DNA from: Paraescarpia echinospica
Lineage: Eukaryota > Annelida > Polychaeta > Sabellida > Siboglinidae
Direction: 5' to 3'
DNA: 64,000 nucleotides
Assembly (NCBI GenBank): GCA_020002185.1
Contig: CM034538.1
Coordinates: forward strand, 64,114,333-64,178,332
Of this stretch, positions 24,756-35,803 are shown piece by piece. Positions within the stretch are counted from its first letter, which is position 1. Each line of letters opens with the position of its first letter. The position numbers were made by a program, and so were the translations under genes. The notes under the pieces are model-generated. The model did no database searches. It was given only the letters and a program-made list of their open reading frames with translations, and was not told the DNA's origin.

Positions 24756-27700
24756 ATGCAGAGGGTAGACCCATTATGTGCGGTGCCGAAAGACAAGGGC
24801 TGGGCTTGGATGATTCTTATAGGTAATATTAAAAAATTATTTCTTTAGTAATATTTGTTGATAATGACTACCGTTAACTGCAGTAAAGCCATCGACGTCC
24901 AAATAATCAGAATTATATTGTCAAACGTCTCATTTAGTTTAGGTTTATTTCTAAAAAAATTCAAGTAAGTTTTGTTATGTGTGGTAGTTTTATTAGGACA
25001 CTTCGCTAAGAAGAATGCAACTATAAAGCGACCAGTGTTGGTGTCCGCAAATTACATTACGTTTTTCGATATAATTATATTATAAAGCTGGAAATCATTA
25101 GATCTAAGAGATCAGCCACATGGCCATAGAAGCTTATATGTAAGCTGTAAAGGCTAGCATTTTGCGATTTGAGTAATTTTTAGTAATTTTTGTAACTCAA
25201 GACGGCTGCCAAGATACAACGATAATGAAATGCCGCAGCGTTGTTTTGCTACAGAAGTATATTATCTATGTGAAAAGAGCGCCAATACTACTGCATTCAA
25301 AGCTACATTGTGGCCCAAAATAGTAGCATTGCATAACTAATGTTGTCGTCTTTATAGGTTGTTTCACGGTCAATTTCGCCATCGTCGGCGGCTGCACCTG
25401 GTCGTTTGGCATTCTCCTGCCAGAGATATCTGACAGATTCAACGCATCGGCCACCCAAGTTGCCTGGTTACCGGCTATAGTGAGCTTCATCAGACTGTTC
25501 ATAGGTATGTTACCTTTATTTTCATTATCTTTTGCAATAACATGTCATCACAACATTGCGTGAATATGTCGCTGATTACATTTAATTGTTCTCTCGAAAC
25601 AAATAATTGTGGACTGATTTGGTGTAATCGTTTCATATTCTGTTTAACTGTTGTTTTAATTAATTATTTATATATTATTTATATAATATTGGCTCAATTA
25701 AATACTTTATTATTTAATTGATAGAAGTTCAATGATATTAACTGATTCCTTAGAAACACCATGAGAACATATTTTACTCATAATAATTGTATACTTTTAA
25801 CATAATATACATTATAGCTGTGTATTAGTTATGATTATTTCATGAATAAGAACAGGACATTATTTTCGAATGGGTTGCTCCATACGACACATAATTATTC
25901 TAACATTAAACCAGATATTTCAGCTGCGATTATACATTTCAAGATTATTAATGATAACATAATTTTGAAATGTTACTATAATATATTACTATGTCTGATA
26001 GGAAAGTATAATTATGTATTTAATGCAGCGCATGTTATCCTGCGAAGGAACAAAATGTAAGTGTTGACTCTGTTCCGGTTGCAGCGACTCCAGCCAATAT
26101 GATGGCGGCAAAGATCGGAACGCGCTGGGTCGTCTTCACCGGAAGTCTCCTGATGAATGCTGGTTTCGTTCTGGGAACATACGCTGACCGAATTGAGATT
26201 CTCTACGTCACTTTCGGCGGTATCGTCGGTACGTTTTTGAAAGGATTACAATAAACAGACGCAGCAAAATGCCGACGCATAAAAAATTAAAAATCGCAAA
26301 AACATCCACTAAATATGTCATTCACGTCGAAGCGGTCGTTGGCATCGTTTAATGTTCACAATGCTGGCGGGCACTGTATTGCAGACCAAGCTTAGGAAAT
26401 GGAACATATATATAAGTACCATTAGTGGTAGTATAAAAATTTCTAAAAATAATAGTGATGGCGATGAAAAATGATGATGTTATTTTAAAATTATTTGTAA
26501 CGGGACACAAACGTAAAAATTGACTTTCAGTAATCTATTTTGGTCACGGCATTCCATAAGTTGGAAGCATCTTTTGAACCGTTGATACAAAATGACACAA
26601 CACTTTTGGATTCTCGATAAACAACTTGCTTTCTTGTTCACTTGTCACTTGTATGTAACTATAAAATATAGTTACATATTGTTCAATATTATTGAATCGT
26701 ATTAACGTTGTTTATTACAACTTTGTATAAAAACCGTGCAACAATATATATCTGAAACAACCGTGCATTTTGGTTGTAGGTGTTGGTGCTGGTTTATGCT
26801 ATGCTCCGAGTATTGTCATCCTGGGCCAATATTTCGACAAAAGACGTGCTTTGGCCAACGGGATCTCGTTCTGTGGCGCCGGCATCGGATCCTTTGTGTT
26901 GCCGCCTATGATGAGATACACCGTCGACACATACGGACTAAACACGACATTTCTTCTGTTAGCAACTTGTATGTTGCACGTGTCCATTGCTGGGATGTTG
27001 TTCCGTCCGCCATCGTTCTACGTCAAGAGCTACATGCATTCGCAGTGTTCGCTTGTAAAACTTCCCGAAACTGTGATTTGGGTAACCGAGATGAATCCGG
27101 ACACGAATCTATGTATATCAGAGTCGATCACAATGACAGCGTCACCTATTGGTATGGTATACGCCTCGGAGAAGACACCGAACACTGATGTAATTGGTAT
27201 CCCTGATACAAAACCGACTTCCAAAGATTGTGATACAGCAGACAGGACTCAGGACAAAGCTTCCGGATTTCGTTGGAAGTTACTCTGCAATCCACTCATG
27301 GTGATGTATGCGGTCACGCTATCGATATGTGACAGTAGTTACGGCAATGTGTACATGCTCATGCCTCCACATGTAACATCCGCGGGCTTCTCCAGCACGA
27401 AAGGTGCTCTACTAATCTCCATGATCGGGATCACGCAGGCCGTGTCGCGTCTCGTTTCCGGTTGGTTCGCAGACTATAACTTTGTCGACAAGAAGTACAT
27501 TTACCAAGGCGCGTTGCTCGTGTGTGGAACGACTTTCTGCGTGATGCCTTTCTTAGAGAACTATGCGCTTCTGGCAACTTGTAGCGTCCTCTGCAGCCTG
27601 TCTGCCGGCAGTTTCGTCGTTCTCTCGGCTGTGCTAGTCGCTGAAAGCCTCGGCACAGCGAATCTTCCGACGACCTATGGTATATTGTACAGCACGGAGT

Positions 27701-28367
27701 CGCTCTTCTTCCTCGGGTCCCCCGTCCTCATGGGTGAGTAATGCCGAGTTGTTTTAACCTGTACACGACCTCTGGTTGTACGTTCTGCCGTTGGTATGTT
27801 GTCGTGATGCTGATTGGTTACTTTCACTCGTGTGGGTGTTTCAAATGTTATTTTTAATAATTGACACATCTTGCCATTGCGGTAGCGATTGCGGAAACAA
27901 TGAATGTGGTAATCATTTTAAATTACTTATGCAGTGTGTACACCTAAATGATTGTTATATTTGACATCAAAAATGTTCTACCCATGTTTGAAACTTAGAA
28001 GATTCACGGAATTTGATGACATATAAATATCTTCCATCGATGTTGTTGTTACCAGAAATAAATTCGCTACTGAATTTTCCCAAGTCAAAGAATCATACTT
28101 TACCAACAGATCAAAGAACCACCGTATTCTTTGACAGAAGGACACAACAATGTAACATATTTAATTGTTTGACGTTGTTGTGTCCTTTCAGTATCTTCAA
28201 GTTGCTAATACGTAATGTCTTGTTTGTCAGGTTGGTTGCGGGATATGACTGGCCAATGGAATGACTCGTTCCTCGTCAGTGGCGCTATGCTCATCTTCGC
28301 TGCCTCTGTCTACATCTTCGAGCCATGCGCCGCCAAGTGCTGCAAGAAGTCCTTACAGAAGACATAG
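24756..28367 (+). CDS. SLC16/monocarboxylate transporter-like protein (MFS), five exons
   Basis: Predicted plasma-membrane carrier of the MFS SLC16 family; the substrate cannot be told. Exons: 24756-24822, 25358-25504, 26085-26228, 26780-27733, 28231-28367. All junctions are phase 1 with GT-AG, giving 1449 nt and 482 aa. Residues 12-18 (KDKGWAW) match the conserved N-terminal SLC16 motif before TM1. Exons 2-4 encode TM1-6 (for example GVGAGLCYAPSIVILGQYF). A ~90-residue hydrophilic loop follows, then TM7-12. In TM8 the Arg of the MCT1 Asp-Arg pair is kept (R343), but the Asp position is Gln (Q339), as in several non-lactate members. A TATA box lies 126 nt upstream and AATAAA at 29077. The family is confident; the substrate is open. 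Confidence 0.9.
28138..28187 (+). repeat. Intron-4 hairpin before exon 5
   Basis: AAGGACACAACAA (28138-28150) pairs perfectly with TTGTTGTGTCCTT (28175-28187) around a 24-nt loop, ending 43 nt before exon 5. It could be a miniature transposon remnant or a structure near the acceptor. The segment is deleted in unit B. Confidence 0.8.
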
Positions 28368-29076
28368 ACCGCACGCACGTCGCTGACATTCTATCACGTC
28401 TTCGTCAACGTGCTGCAGAAGACGAACGATACGCTATCACTAACAGTTAATGTTGTTAGTGTTACGTGATTAATATTATTATTATTATATACATATGTCA
28501 GCAGTTGTGTTGCAGTTTAAGGTGGCACTTAAGTATAATTATTATGATGAAGCAATATTTACAAAATGAATGTGACTGTATAAGTTGTTTAAACAAGTTC
28601 CCAATTGTTTTTGGTCAACTAACCATCTACTCTCACTTGCGATGGTTAACTGGTAACCAAGACACCCATTGTCCTCGACGTGCTTACGCCAGTAGTACTC
28701 AGTTCTGTGTGTACTTCGATGACTTGTATTCTTGAGGAGTATTGACTAGATTCGTTATGTTTTCAAAACATCAGTATGCGTGTTAGCATACATACTTTGT
28801 ATACTGACTTAGCTAATCGCTCAATCACAGTTACATTTTTTATCGCGTCTAGTCAAGATTAAATATTGATGAATTGTTTTTTTATGATAATATTAATTGA
28901 CACTTTTATCATTTGTTGACTTATAGTACACATTTAGGCAAATTTATTATTTATTATTCAATATGTTATACCAGTTATGAGTGTGCGTGCGTGTGCGCGC
29001 CATTTTGTGAGTAGTGAGTGTACGCGCGCATATGCGTGTGCAAAATATGCATTTTAATGTAATTATATTAACAGTG

Positions 29077-29082
29077 AATAAA
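29077..29082 (+). terminator. Poly(A) signal of transporter gene A
   Basis: AATAAA in ACAGTGAATAAACATTCG, about 710 nt after the stop, followed by a T/GT-rich stretch (TTGTCTTTATTGTATCTTG). The same signal is present in unit B near 53359. Confidence 0.6.
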
Positions 29083-29216
29083 CATTCGTACAATTCAATT
29101 GTCTTTATTGTATCTTGTTATTAGCAGAAACTGGTGTTATTTATTGAATTTAAGTTGTAACTACCTGGCACCATGTTGCCATCACGTTTGTTAATCACCC
29201 CCCCCCCCTCCTCTCT

Positions 29217-29315
29217 CGCCCTATCTCGGCCCTCTCTTCTTTGTCTTTGTGTCTGTCTTTGTTTGTCTTACTGTCTGTCTCTCATTCTGTCAGTATGTCT
29301 GTCTGTCTGTCAGTA

Positions 29316-29358
<43 letters not shown>

Positions 29359-29395
29359 ATGTCTGTTTGTCTCTCTCTTTCTCCCTCTCTGTCTT
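29217..29395. repeat. (CTGT)n-rich microsatellite
   Basis: CTGT/TCTGT tetranucleotides with variants. The matching tract in unit B is about 53500-53672. Confidence 0.93.
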
Positions 29396-30573
29396 ACTTA
29401 AAACTAGTTAATTGAAATACAATATTTTCTGAGTGACGTTAGTCGAACACAAATCGTACAATCGGACTAACGTTCTACGAAACAACTATGCTGTGAATAT
29501 CCTGATCATCGAGATACAATAAGCTAGCCAGTGATAGCGTCCTGGTTTATTGTTTTTTTTTATGCTAGTTACACGTTTTAAAGTGATCTTTAAAACTATG
29601 TTGTCCAACAAACACGAATATACATATTTAAGTCTGTGCGTGGCCGTATCAACATAACCGCGTCAATAGCTACATGGCAGGGCGGTACCGCGGCAGATAC
29701 CGTTGATGTGGTAGAGACGTGAATTCCTTCAGAGCTACCATTCGAGACTGGACTCTCGCGACAAACATTGAATGGGTAGTTGTAATCATTCTGGTTAGCG
29801 AGAATTTTACCGAGACAGCCGGAATAAGTAACGTATTATCATGCTCATCTGGCTATACAGCATTACTGCAGAAGTAAAATACGCAGTAAGGTGTTTACAT
29901 TAACATTCTGCTTCGTAATTATACAAATCCTTCTTACTAAAATGGGGTCAAACTGGGACATAGAAACGATATAATATTGGAATATAATATTGGAATCGAT
30001 GGACCGGTCTTAGACTTAATTACACATACCTTGAAACGAAGTGCTGCTATTTGTCGATGTTTTTGTAGGGGACATTTGCTGAATCAAAATAAGCTATGGA
30101 ACCGACATACGCGAAGTAGGCGGGACGTCGCAATCACTTATATCAACCAACGAACGCAACGAATTTTGACCCGTTGGTTAGCGTACGTGATCTTGTCGTC
30201 TCGCCGACGTAGAGCTACATCGGTTTCGCTGCGATCAATGCACATCAGTTTCGCCGCGGTTTAAAAGTGGGTGGAGCTTTTAACATGAAATCAAGAAATG
30301 GTGAAGTGCGCATGTGTGAACCTATGGAAATGAAAAAATAGCACCGCAATCGGAAGATTAGTGTACTAAGTTTCCGCAGCCAACATAGTTCGGAACCGCC
30401 GAGTGCACATAAAACGCCTGATTGTAGGTCCGTTTATAAGGGTTCTTTCAATGGTTACCGGGAAATCTAGATGACGCTAGAATAAAAAAAAGTGCATCCG
30501 TTCAAATGATACCAAGGTAGTCTGGATAGGAGGCGCTGTGTGGGTGGTAGCGTCCGTTGAATTTCATGTTTTG

Positions 30574-30579
30574 AAAGTG
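30574..30579 (+). repeat. Left target-site duplication AAAGTG
   Basis: AAAGTG abuts the left terminus of the 12.1-kb element. The matching right copy is 42694-42699. Unit B has one AAAGTG at 54985-54990 joined directly to the downstream flank. Confidence 0.93.
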
Positions 30580-31025
30580 AGTAGTAATATAGGTTAATCA
30601 GCGGGGATGAATCCGTTTTTCCGTCGGAGGAAGAGGAAAAGTAGTTCCGGTTCCCATGTTAAAAGATAGGGAAATACCCGGATGTTCCTCCTTCCTCCGA
30701 CCAACGGAAAACGGATTTGTACCCATTTGGTATAGGTCTAAAAGGGGTAACATGGACTTTGAAAATAGGGCAAAACGTCAATTCGATTTATCGTAAAGGT
30801 ATATGACGACTTTTTGACCTCGATGTACCATTTTACCCCTATATTTTTAGTCGTTCAAACCCCATGTTAAAACATAGCGAAATTTACCTATATTTATATT
30901 TTTCGAGGGTTCAATTAGTCCCAAACGGCTTAAAAACTGTCCTACCAATTTTTCCCATGTTAAAGCATAGGGAATTTTCACCATGTTAAAAGATAGGGAA
31001 TTTTCACCATGTTAAAGGATACGAA
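30580..31025 (+). repeat. Left terminal inverted repeat with subterminal motif array
   Basis: Pairs with 42244-42693. It contains repeated copies of a ~22-bp motif, CCATGTTAAARSATAGGGAA, and the array continues to about 31330 with ten copies in all. Such subterminal repeats often bind element-encoded proteins. Confidence 0.9.
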
Positions 31026-31379
31026 GGTTCCGATTTACCCCAAACGGCTTAAAAAAACTGTCCTACCAATTTTTCCCATGTTAAAGGATAGGGAATTTTC
31101 ACCATGTTGAAGGATACGAAGGTTCCGATTTACCCCAAATTGTCCTCTGAAAGCAACAAATTTTCCCCATGTTAAAGCATAGGGACTAAAACCTGTACTC
31201 GATGACAATGTTGTAGCAGAACCTACAGCCTCGTTTTTTCGAACAGAGCGACCATCTTGGAATTTATAGGGAATTTTCTCCATGTTAAAGGATAGGACAT
31301 TTTTCACATGTTAAAGGATAGGGAGCTCGAGACGTGTCTGACTTGTTTGTTTGTTGCGAGCGTGAGCGCGCGCACCCTG

Positions 31380-32290
31380 TATGACGTCATGGTACGCGCA
31401 GTAATTTTGTACGCGATGTGAGTTGGTCAAGCAGGTAGTGATTTGGTTAGTCATCATTTTGAACTTGCGTATTTGAATATATAATTCCATCATGTGACGT
31501 CATGGTCAGTGACGTCATGGTACACGCAGTAATTCTATAAGCGATGTGAGTTGGTCAAGCAGGTAGTGATTTGGTTAGCCATCGTTTTGAACTTGCGTAT
31601 TTGAATATATAATTCCATCATGTGACGTCATGGTCAGTGACGTCATGGTACACGCAGTAATTCTATAAGCGATGTGAGTTGGTCAAGCAGGTAGTGATTT
31701 GGTTAGCCATCGTTTTGAACTTGCGCATTTGAATATAATTCCATCATGTGACGTCATGGCCAGTGACGTCATGGTACACGCAGTAATTCTATAATCGATG
31801 TGAGTTGGTTAAGCAGGTAGTGATTTGGTTAGTCATCGTTTTGAACTTGCGCATTTGAATATAATTCCATCATGTGACGTCATCATGCAGTGACATCATT
31901 AAACTATAAACTGCTACGTGCAGTAATTTTGTACGCGAGGTGAGTTGGTTATACAGGTAGTGATTTGGTTAGCCACTGTTTTGAACTTGCACGCTTGAAT
32001 ATAATTCCATCATGTGACCCTCATGATGCAGTGACATCATTAAAATATAAACTGCTAACCGCAGTAATTTTGTACGCGAGATGAGTTGGTTATACAGGTA
32101 GTGATTTGGTTAGCCACTGTTTTGAACTTGCGCGCTTGAATATAATTCCATCATGTGACGTCATGATGCAGTGACATCATTAAACTATAAACTACTACGC
32201 GCAGTAATTTTGTACGCGAGATGAGTTGGTTATACAGGTAGCGCTTTGGTTAGCTATTGTTTTGAACGTGCGTGCTTGAATATAACAATT
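31380..32290 (+). repeat. Tandem array (~125-140 bp units) with TGACGTCA octamers
   Basis: Seven units share GTGATTTGGTTAG, TTTTGAACTTGC and CAGTAATT (starts near 31399, 31529, 31657, 31783, 31921, 32063, 32204). Nine perfect TGACGTCA octamers occur at 31382, 31495, 31510, 31623, 31638, 31749, 31764, 31875 and 32156. The full palindrome is the consensus CRE bound by CREB/ATF bZIP factors. The array lies only in the left arm. Confidence 0.88.
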
Positions 32291-32506
32291 AGGTCGTAAT
32301 CATAGTGATTTGGTATTGCTATCATTTGATGTCATCAACAGTGAGTTCAAATTTCCTTGTAAAATCTAATTCTAGAAGTTTCTTTGATACTTTTGTCAAC
32401 ACACTACAAAACCGACGCTACTGTGTACTACTGTGTCATGTAGACGTATCTGTACATGTTTGTTTGTTGCGGGCGCGAACCCGCTTGCGTCCTGTATAAC
32501 GTCAAA

Positions 32507-32870
32507 GCTATCATTGTGATTTGGTTAGCCATCCTTTGTAAGAAATTTATTAGAAAATTCAATCACGACCTTCAGAGTAAAACATCGTTCACCACACTAC
32601 AGTCATATCACGCTATAATCAGACTGGTATGAACTGGTATGAACTGGTATGAACTGGTATAAACTGGTAACTAAGTCCAAGACTCTATGTGTTGGAAGAA
32701 CATCCGTGTATTTGTCTCGTGTTAAGCCATAGGGAATTATAAAACAGTTACTTATCTGTTAAAACACTCAAAGTGCCAGCTATTTATGTAGGATGTTGGT
32801 CAATCCCTTTGACCTGTAACATTATCTAACATACGACATTTGTACTTACCAGACTTTGTATTAACATCGA
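32507..32870 (+). repeat. Direct repeat inside left arm (partner 33480-33810)
   Basis: From TCATTGTGATTTGGTTAGCC through GACCTGTAACATTATCTAAC this block recurs at about 33495-33800 with few changes. The zinc-finger ORF at 32904-33173 lies between the two copies. Confidence 0.85.
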
Positions 32871-32903
32871 CATAGTTAATAGTTAATACTCTTTTGTGAG
32901 AAG

Positions 32904-33173
32904 GTGGTTGGCTCTGAAAAGAACCGTTTAAATATCTTATCCTCCCTTGCTGCCTTCACCTGCCCGGAGTGTAAGACGTTGTTCACACGGCGCAACAGTT
33001 GGAAGTGCCACATCGCACGCGGCTGTCCGACTCCGACAGCTACTGTGACAGTACCGGTCCCAACAACCTCTGTGCCACGAAAATCCCGACGGTCACTGTC
33101 ATTGGGTGTGACTGTATTACCGACCGACCGAGTAGATGTGCTGCCGACTGATATATCGGTGAAAGAAGTGTGA
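32904..33173 (+). CDS. Small C2HC zinc-finger-like protein, left arm only
   Basis: 89-aa ORF with one finger FTCPECKTLFTRRNSWKC followed by HIARGC: C-x2-C-x12-H-x4-C, close to C2H2/C2HC spacing. The rest is Ser/Thr/Pro/Val-rich low complexity. It may be one exon of a larger element gene, since no promoter or partner exon could be fixed. The finger layout resembles that of the ORF pair at 38546-38752 and 40605-40811, suggesting a small family of element proteins that might bind DNA. No right-arm counterpart exists because that segment is missing there. Confidence 0.45.
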   Translation: MVGSEKNRLNILSSLAAFTCPECKTLFTRRNSWKCHIARGCPTPTATVTVPVPTTSVPRKSRRSLSLGVTVLPTDRVDVLPTDISVKEV

Positions 33174-33479
33174 AATATGGCTCCAAGGACGCAAAGAAGT
33201 CCGTCAAGTCAGCAAAATCAGCCACAAATCGGGCAAAATAACTACGAATAAAATAAGGCACCTGGTAATGTGTGTAATTTCTTTATATAGCAGTTCGATA
33301 GAACATAATGGTCACGTGGGCGTGCCGAAAGATTATGGATTGTAGGATAGTACATTAAGGTCACGTGGGCGTGCCGAAAGATCACTGACTTCAGAGTGCA
33401 AACTACACATGCGCAGTCGGTAGATTAGAAAATTCAAAAGCGCGGACTGCAAAATAAAACTAGCTTTCAAGCGCTCGCG

Positions 33480-33810
33480 TCCTGTATAACGTCAAAGCAA
33501 TCATTGTGATTTGGTTAGCCATCCTTTGTAAGAAATTTATTAGAAAATTCAATCACGACCTTCAGAGTAAAACATCGTTCATCACACTACAGTCATACCA
33601 CGCTATAATCAAACTGGTAGTATGAACTGGTAACAAAGGCTCTATGTGTTGGAAGAACATCCGTGTATTTGTCTCGTATTAAGCCATAGGGAATTATAAA
33701 ACAGTTACTTATCTGTTAAAACACTCAAACTGCCAGCTATTTATGTAGGATTTTGGTCAATACATTTGACCTGTAACATTATCTAACATACGACATGTGT
33801 ACTTACCAGC
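33480..33810 (+). repeat. Direct repeat inside left arm, second copy
   Basis: Second copy of the block at 32507-32870, lacking part of the GAACTGGTAT tandem run present in the first (32637-32668). Confidence 0.85.
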
Positions 33811-34334
33811 CGTATCTCACTTGAGCGTCGCTTGAAAACTGAGTCCAAACTGGTTCCAAACTGTTTTAGAATGGTGTTCCCTGTTCAAGTCTCATCTGTG
33901 TTTCGTCTGCATCTAGAGATCAACAGTACTGTTTCAACCTTTTATCATGCTATGATTCTTAACCCACACGTATGTACATATGTAAAGAAGTAAACACAAT
34001 CGACGCGATATGCTTGATGTGCTATGCCAACTCTTCGACCTTGACATCAAACTTATCGAGTAAAGAATTGGTTGCAAACCTCTTTTCCGAAACAGACGCT
34101 TAACAAAGTGAAGCGTTATGATCAACAGTATATGACCATAATAATCTCCCAGATAGGATATACCAGTATTTATACAGTTTACCGTATTAAGGGTCAAGTG
34201 AATAAAGACACATTAGATCGTTTTTGATCTGTTTTCATACTGTAATATTTAAATTCGTGCTTGTTCGGTAAACCTTTTAAACAATATTTTATCATAAAAG
34301 CCCTAACCTGACATCGGTAACCAAAAATGGACCT

Positions 34335-34463
34335 ATAGAGATATACATACATAGAGACATACATAAACACAGACATGGAGACATACATAAACACAGACAT
34401 GGAGACATACATAAACACAGACACAGAGACATACATACATATATACATACATACATACATACA

Positions 34464-34495
<32 letters not shown>
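34335..34495. repeat. (CATA)n tract in left arm
   Basis: ACATACATA repeats and ACACAGACATGGAGACATACATAAA repeats. The inverted counterpart is 42104-42240. Confidence 0.95.
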
Positions 34496-34723
34496 GACCA
34501 CCCAACATTAACCTTCAACATATAAGCATACCTTCAAATATACTTTTAAACATACAACATTGCAAACTTTCACTGACAAACGTTCCAACACACTCTTAAT
34601 CCTGTTTGCAAATTAGTTTGAACTGGTATTCGATTCACAAGTCTAATCTTTTCTACCCATGCTGCCAATGTCGCAACTTCCGCTCCTGACTTTGCTGGTC
34701 CGAACTTTACCATTGATTTCCCT

Positions 34724-35080
34724 GTGACCGAAATGAAGAAGACGCTTCCACGTCACATAGCATGCAGCATCTTTGAACTCTCAAGACGTCAGTGCCGTGG
34801 TTGCGAGATAGACCATCCTAGTCAATTTAATCACGATTGTATGTTATCTGATGACATTCAAATCTGCATGTACTTTGACGAGGCTGTCGAGGTCATTAAT
34901 TCAACTGCAGTGGTGAAAGACTGTTTGAGTGTTTTGTTAGACTCCGGTGTGAAACTATCCGACGTGACAGTCGAACAGTTGTGTAATATCAATACTTGGT
35001 TGCAAGAGTCCGTTTCGAAACAGTGGCGAAACACTATGAAACAAATGGTTCTGACAGTAATGGAGGATGAGGTTGATTAA
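34724..35080 (+). CDS. 118-aa Cys/His protein of the palindromic element, left-arm copy
   Basis: Complete ORF not assigned to any family. It has a compact Cys/His cluster CRGCEIDHPSQFNHDC (residues 24-39: C-x2-C-x3-H-x5-H-x-C), possibly metal binding, followed by an acidic, mostly helical region. An inverted copy lies at 41527-41883 and encodes the same 118 residues with six substitutions (P9A, G26S, N36H, H37Y, M113I, E116G). Both frames are intact, which argues for coding sequence. The arms share it by duplication, so selection at each copy is not proven. It may be an exon of a larger gene; role unknown. Confidence 0.55.
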   Translation: MTEMKKTLPRHIACSIFELSRRQCRGCEIDHPSQFNHDCMLSDDIQICMYFDEAVEVINSTAVVKDCLSVLLDSGVKLSDVTVEQLCNINTWLQESVSKQWRNTMKQMVLTVMEDEVD

Positions 35081-35559
35081 AGACTGGTTGTCTGTCTGGA
35101 ACAATACTGCAACCAAGTATCCGAACCGACTTTGTTGGACCCATAAGGGATCCTCGTCGTATGGCAGGCAAGACTTAAGTAGTGAGGTGTGGTATCGTCT
35201 TGTACAAGATTAAACTTTGCAAGACTCCGTATTAATATTCAGTTTCTGGTTCTTGCAGTTATGGAGCGTGATATGTAAATACGTTTGTGTTGTTCACGAA
35301 TAAACTGTGCAAACCTTATATTGTGTCTTTTTCATAGTGTAATGCAAAGCATGTGTTGGGAACCTTGGCCTTACACAAACAGACAAAGTCGACCTCTTTA
35401 AGGGACAAGAAACTCGGAATAGACGGGTTACTGCGACAACGGACAAGATATTGCACGAGACTACGGATGAGATTGACCAATCTACCGCGCTGAAACGGTA
35501 AAAGTGTGGAGGAGGAGGGATAGAGATGGACGGGTTATTGCATGACATCCCTCCACTTT

Positions 35560-35660
35560 TTGGAGCAAATTCGACGTGTTGTCATGTCAAATCCCTCTTT
35601 TTGGAGCAAATCCGACGTGTTGTCATGTCAAATCCCTCTTTTTGGAGCAAATTCGTCAGT
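35560..35660 (+). repeat. ~40-bp tandem units, left arm
   Basis: TTTTTGGAGCAAAT(T/C)CGACGTGTTGTCATG units, about three, matching inverted units at 40961-41063. Confidence 0.9.
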
Positions 35661-35803
35661 TTATCGCGTGACATCTCTACCAAACTTAGCGCACGAGACT
35701 ACGGCCGAGACATTGCATGAGATACGGACGATACATCGCATGAGACTACGTGATCCAAGAACCATTCCGTTCTTTACACTTGAACAGTAAACACGTACAT
35801 CAT

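Larger units (their letters stand above)
28368..30573 (+). other. 3' UTR and downstream flank of transporter gene A
   Basis: Non-coding. It includes the poly(A) signal, a (CTGT)n tract and conserved flank shared with unit B (52644-54984). No further gene was found. Confidence 0.65.
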
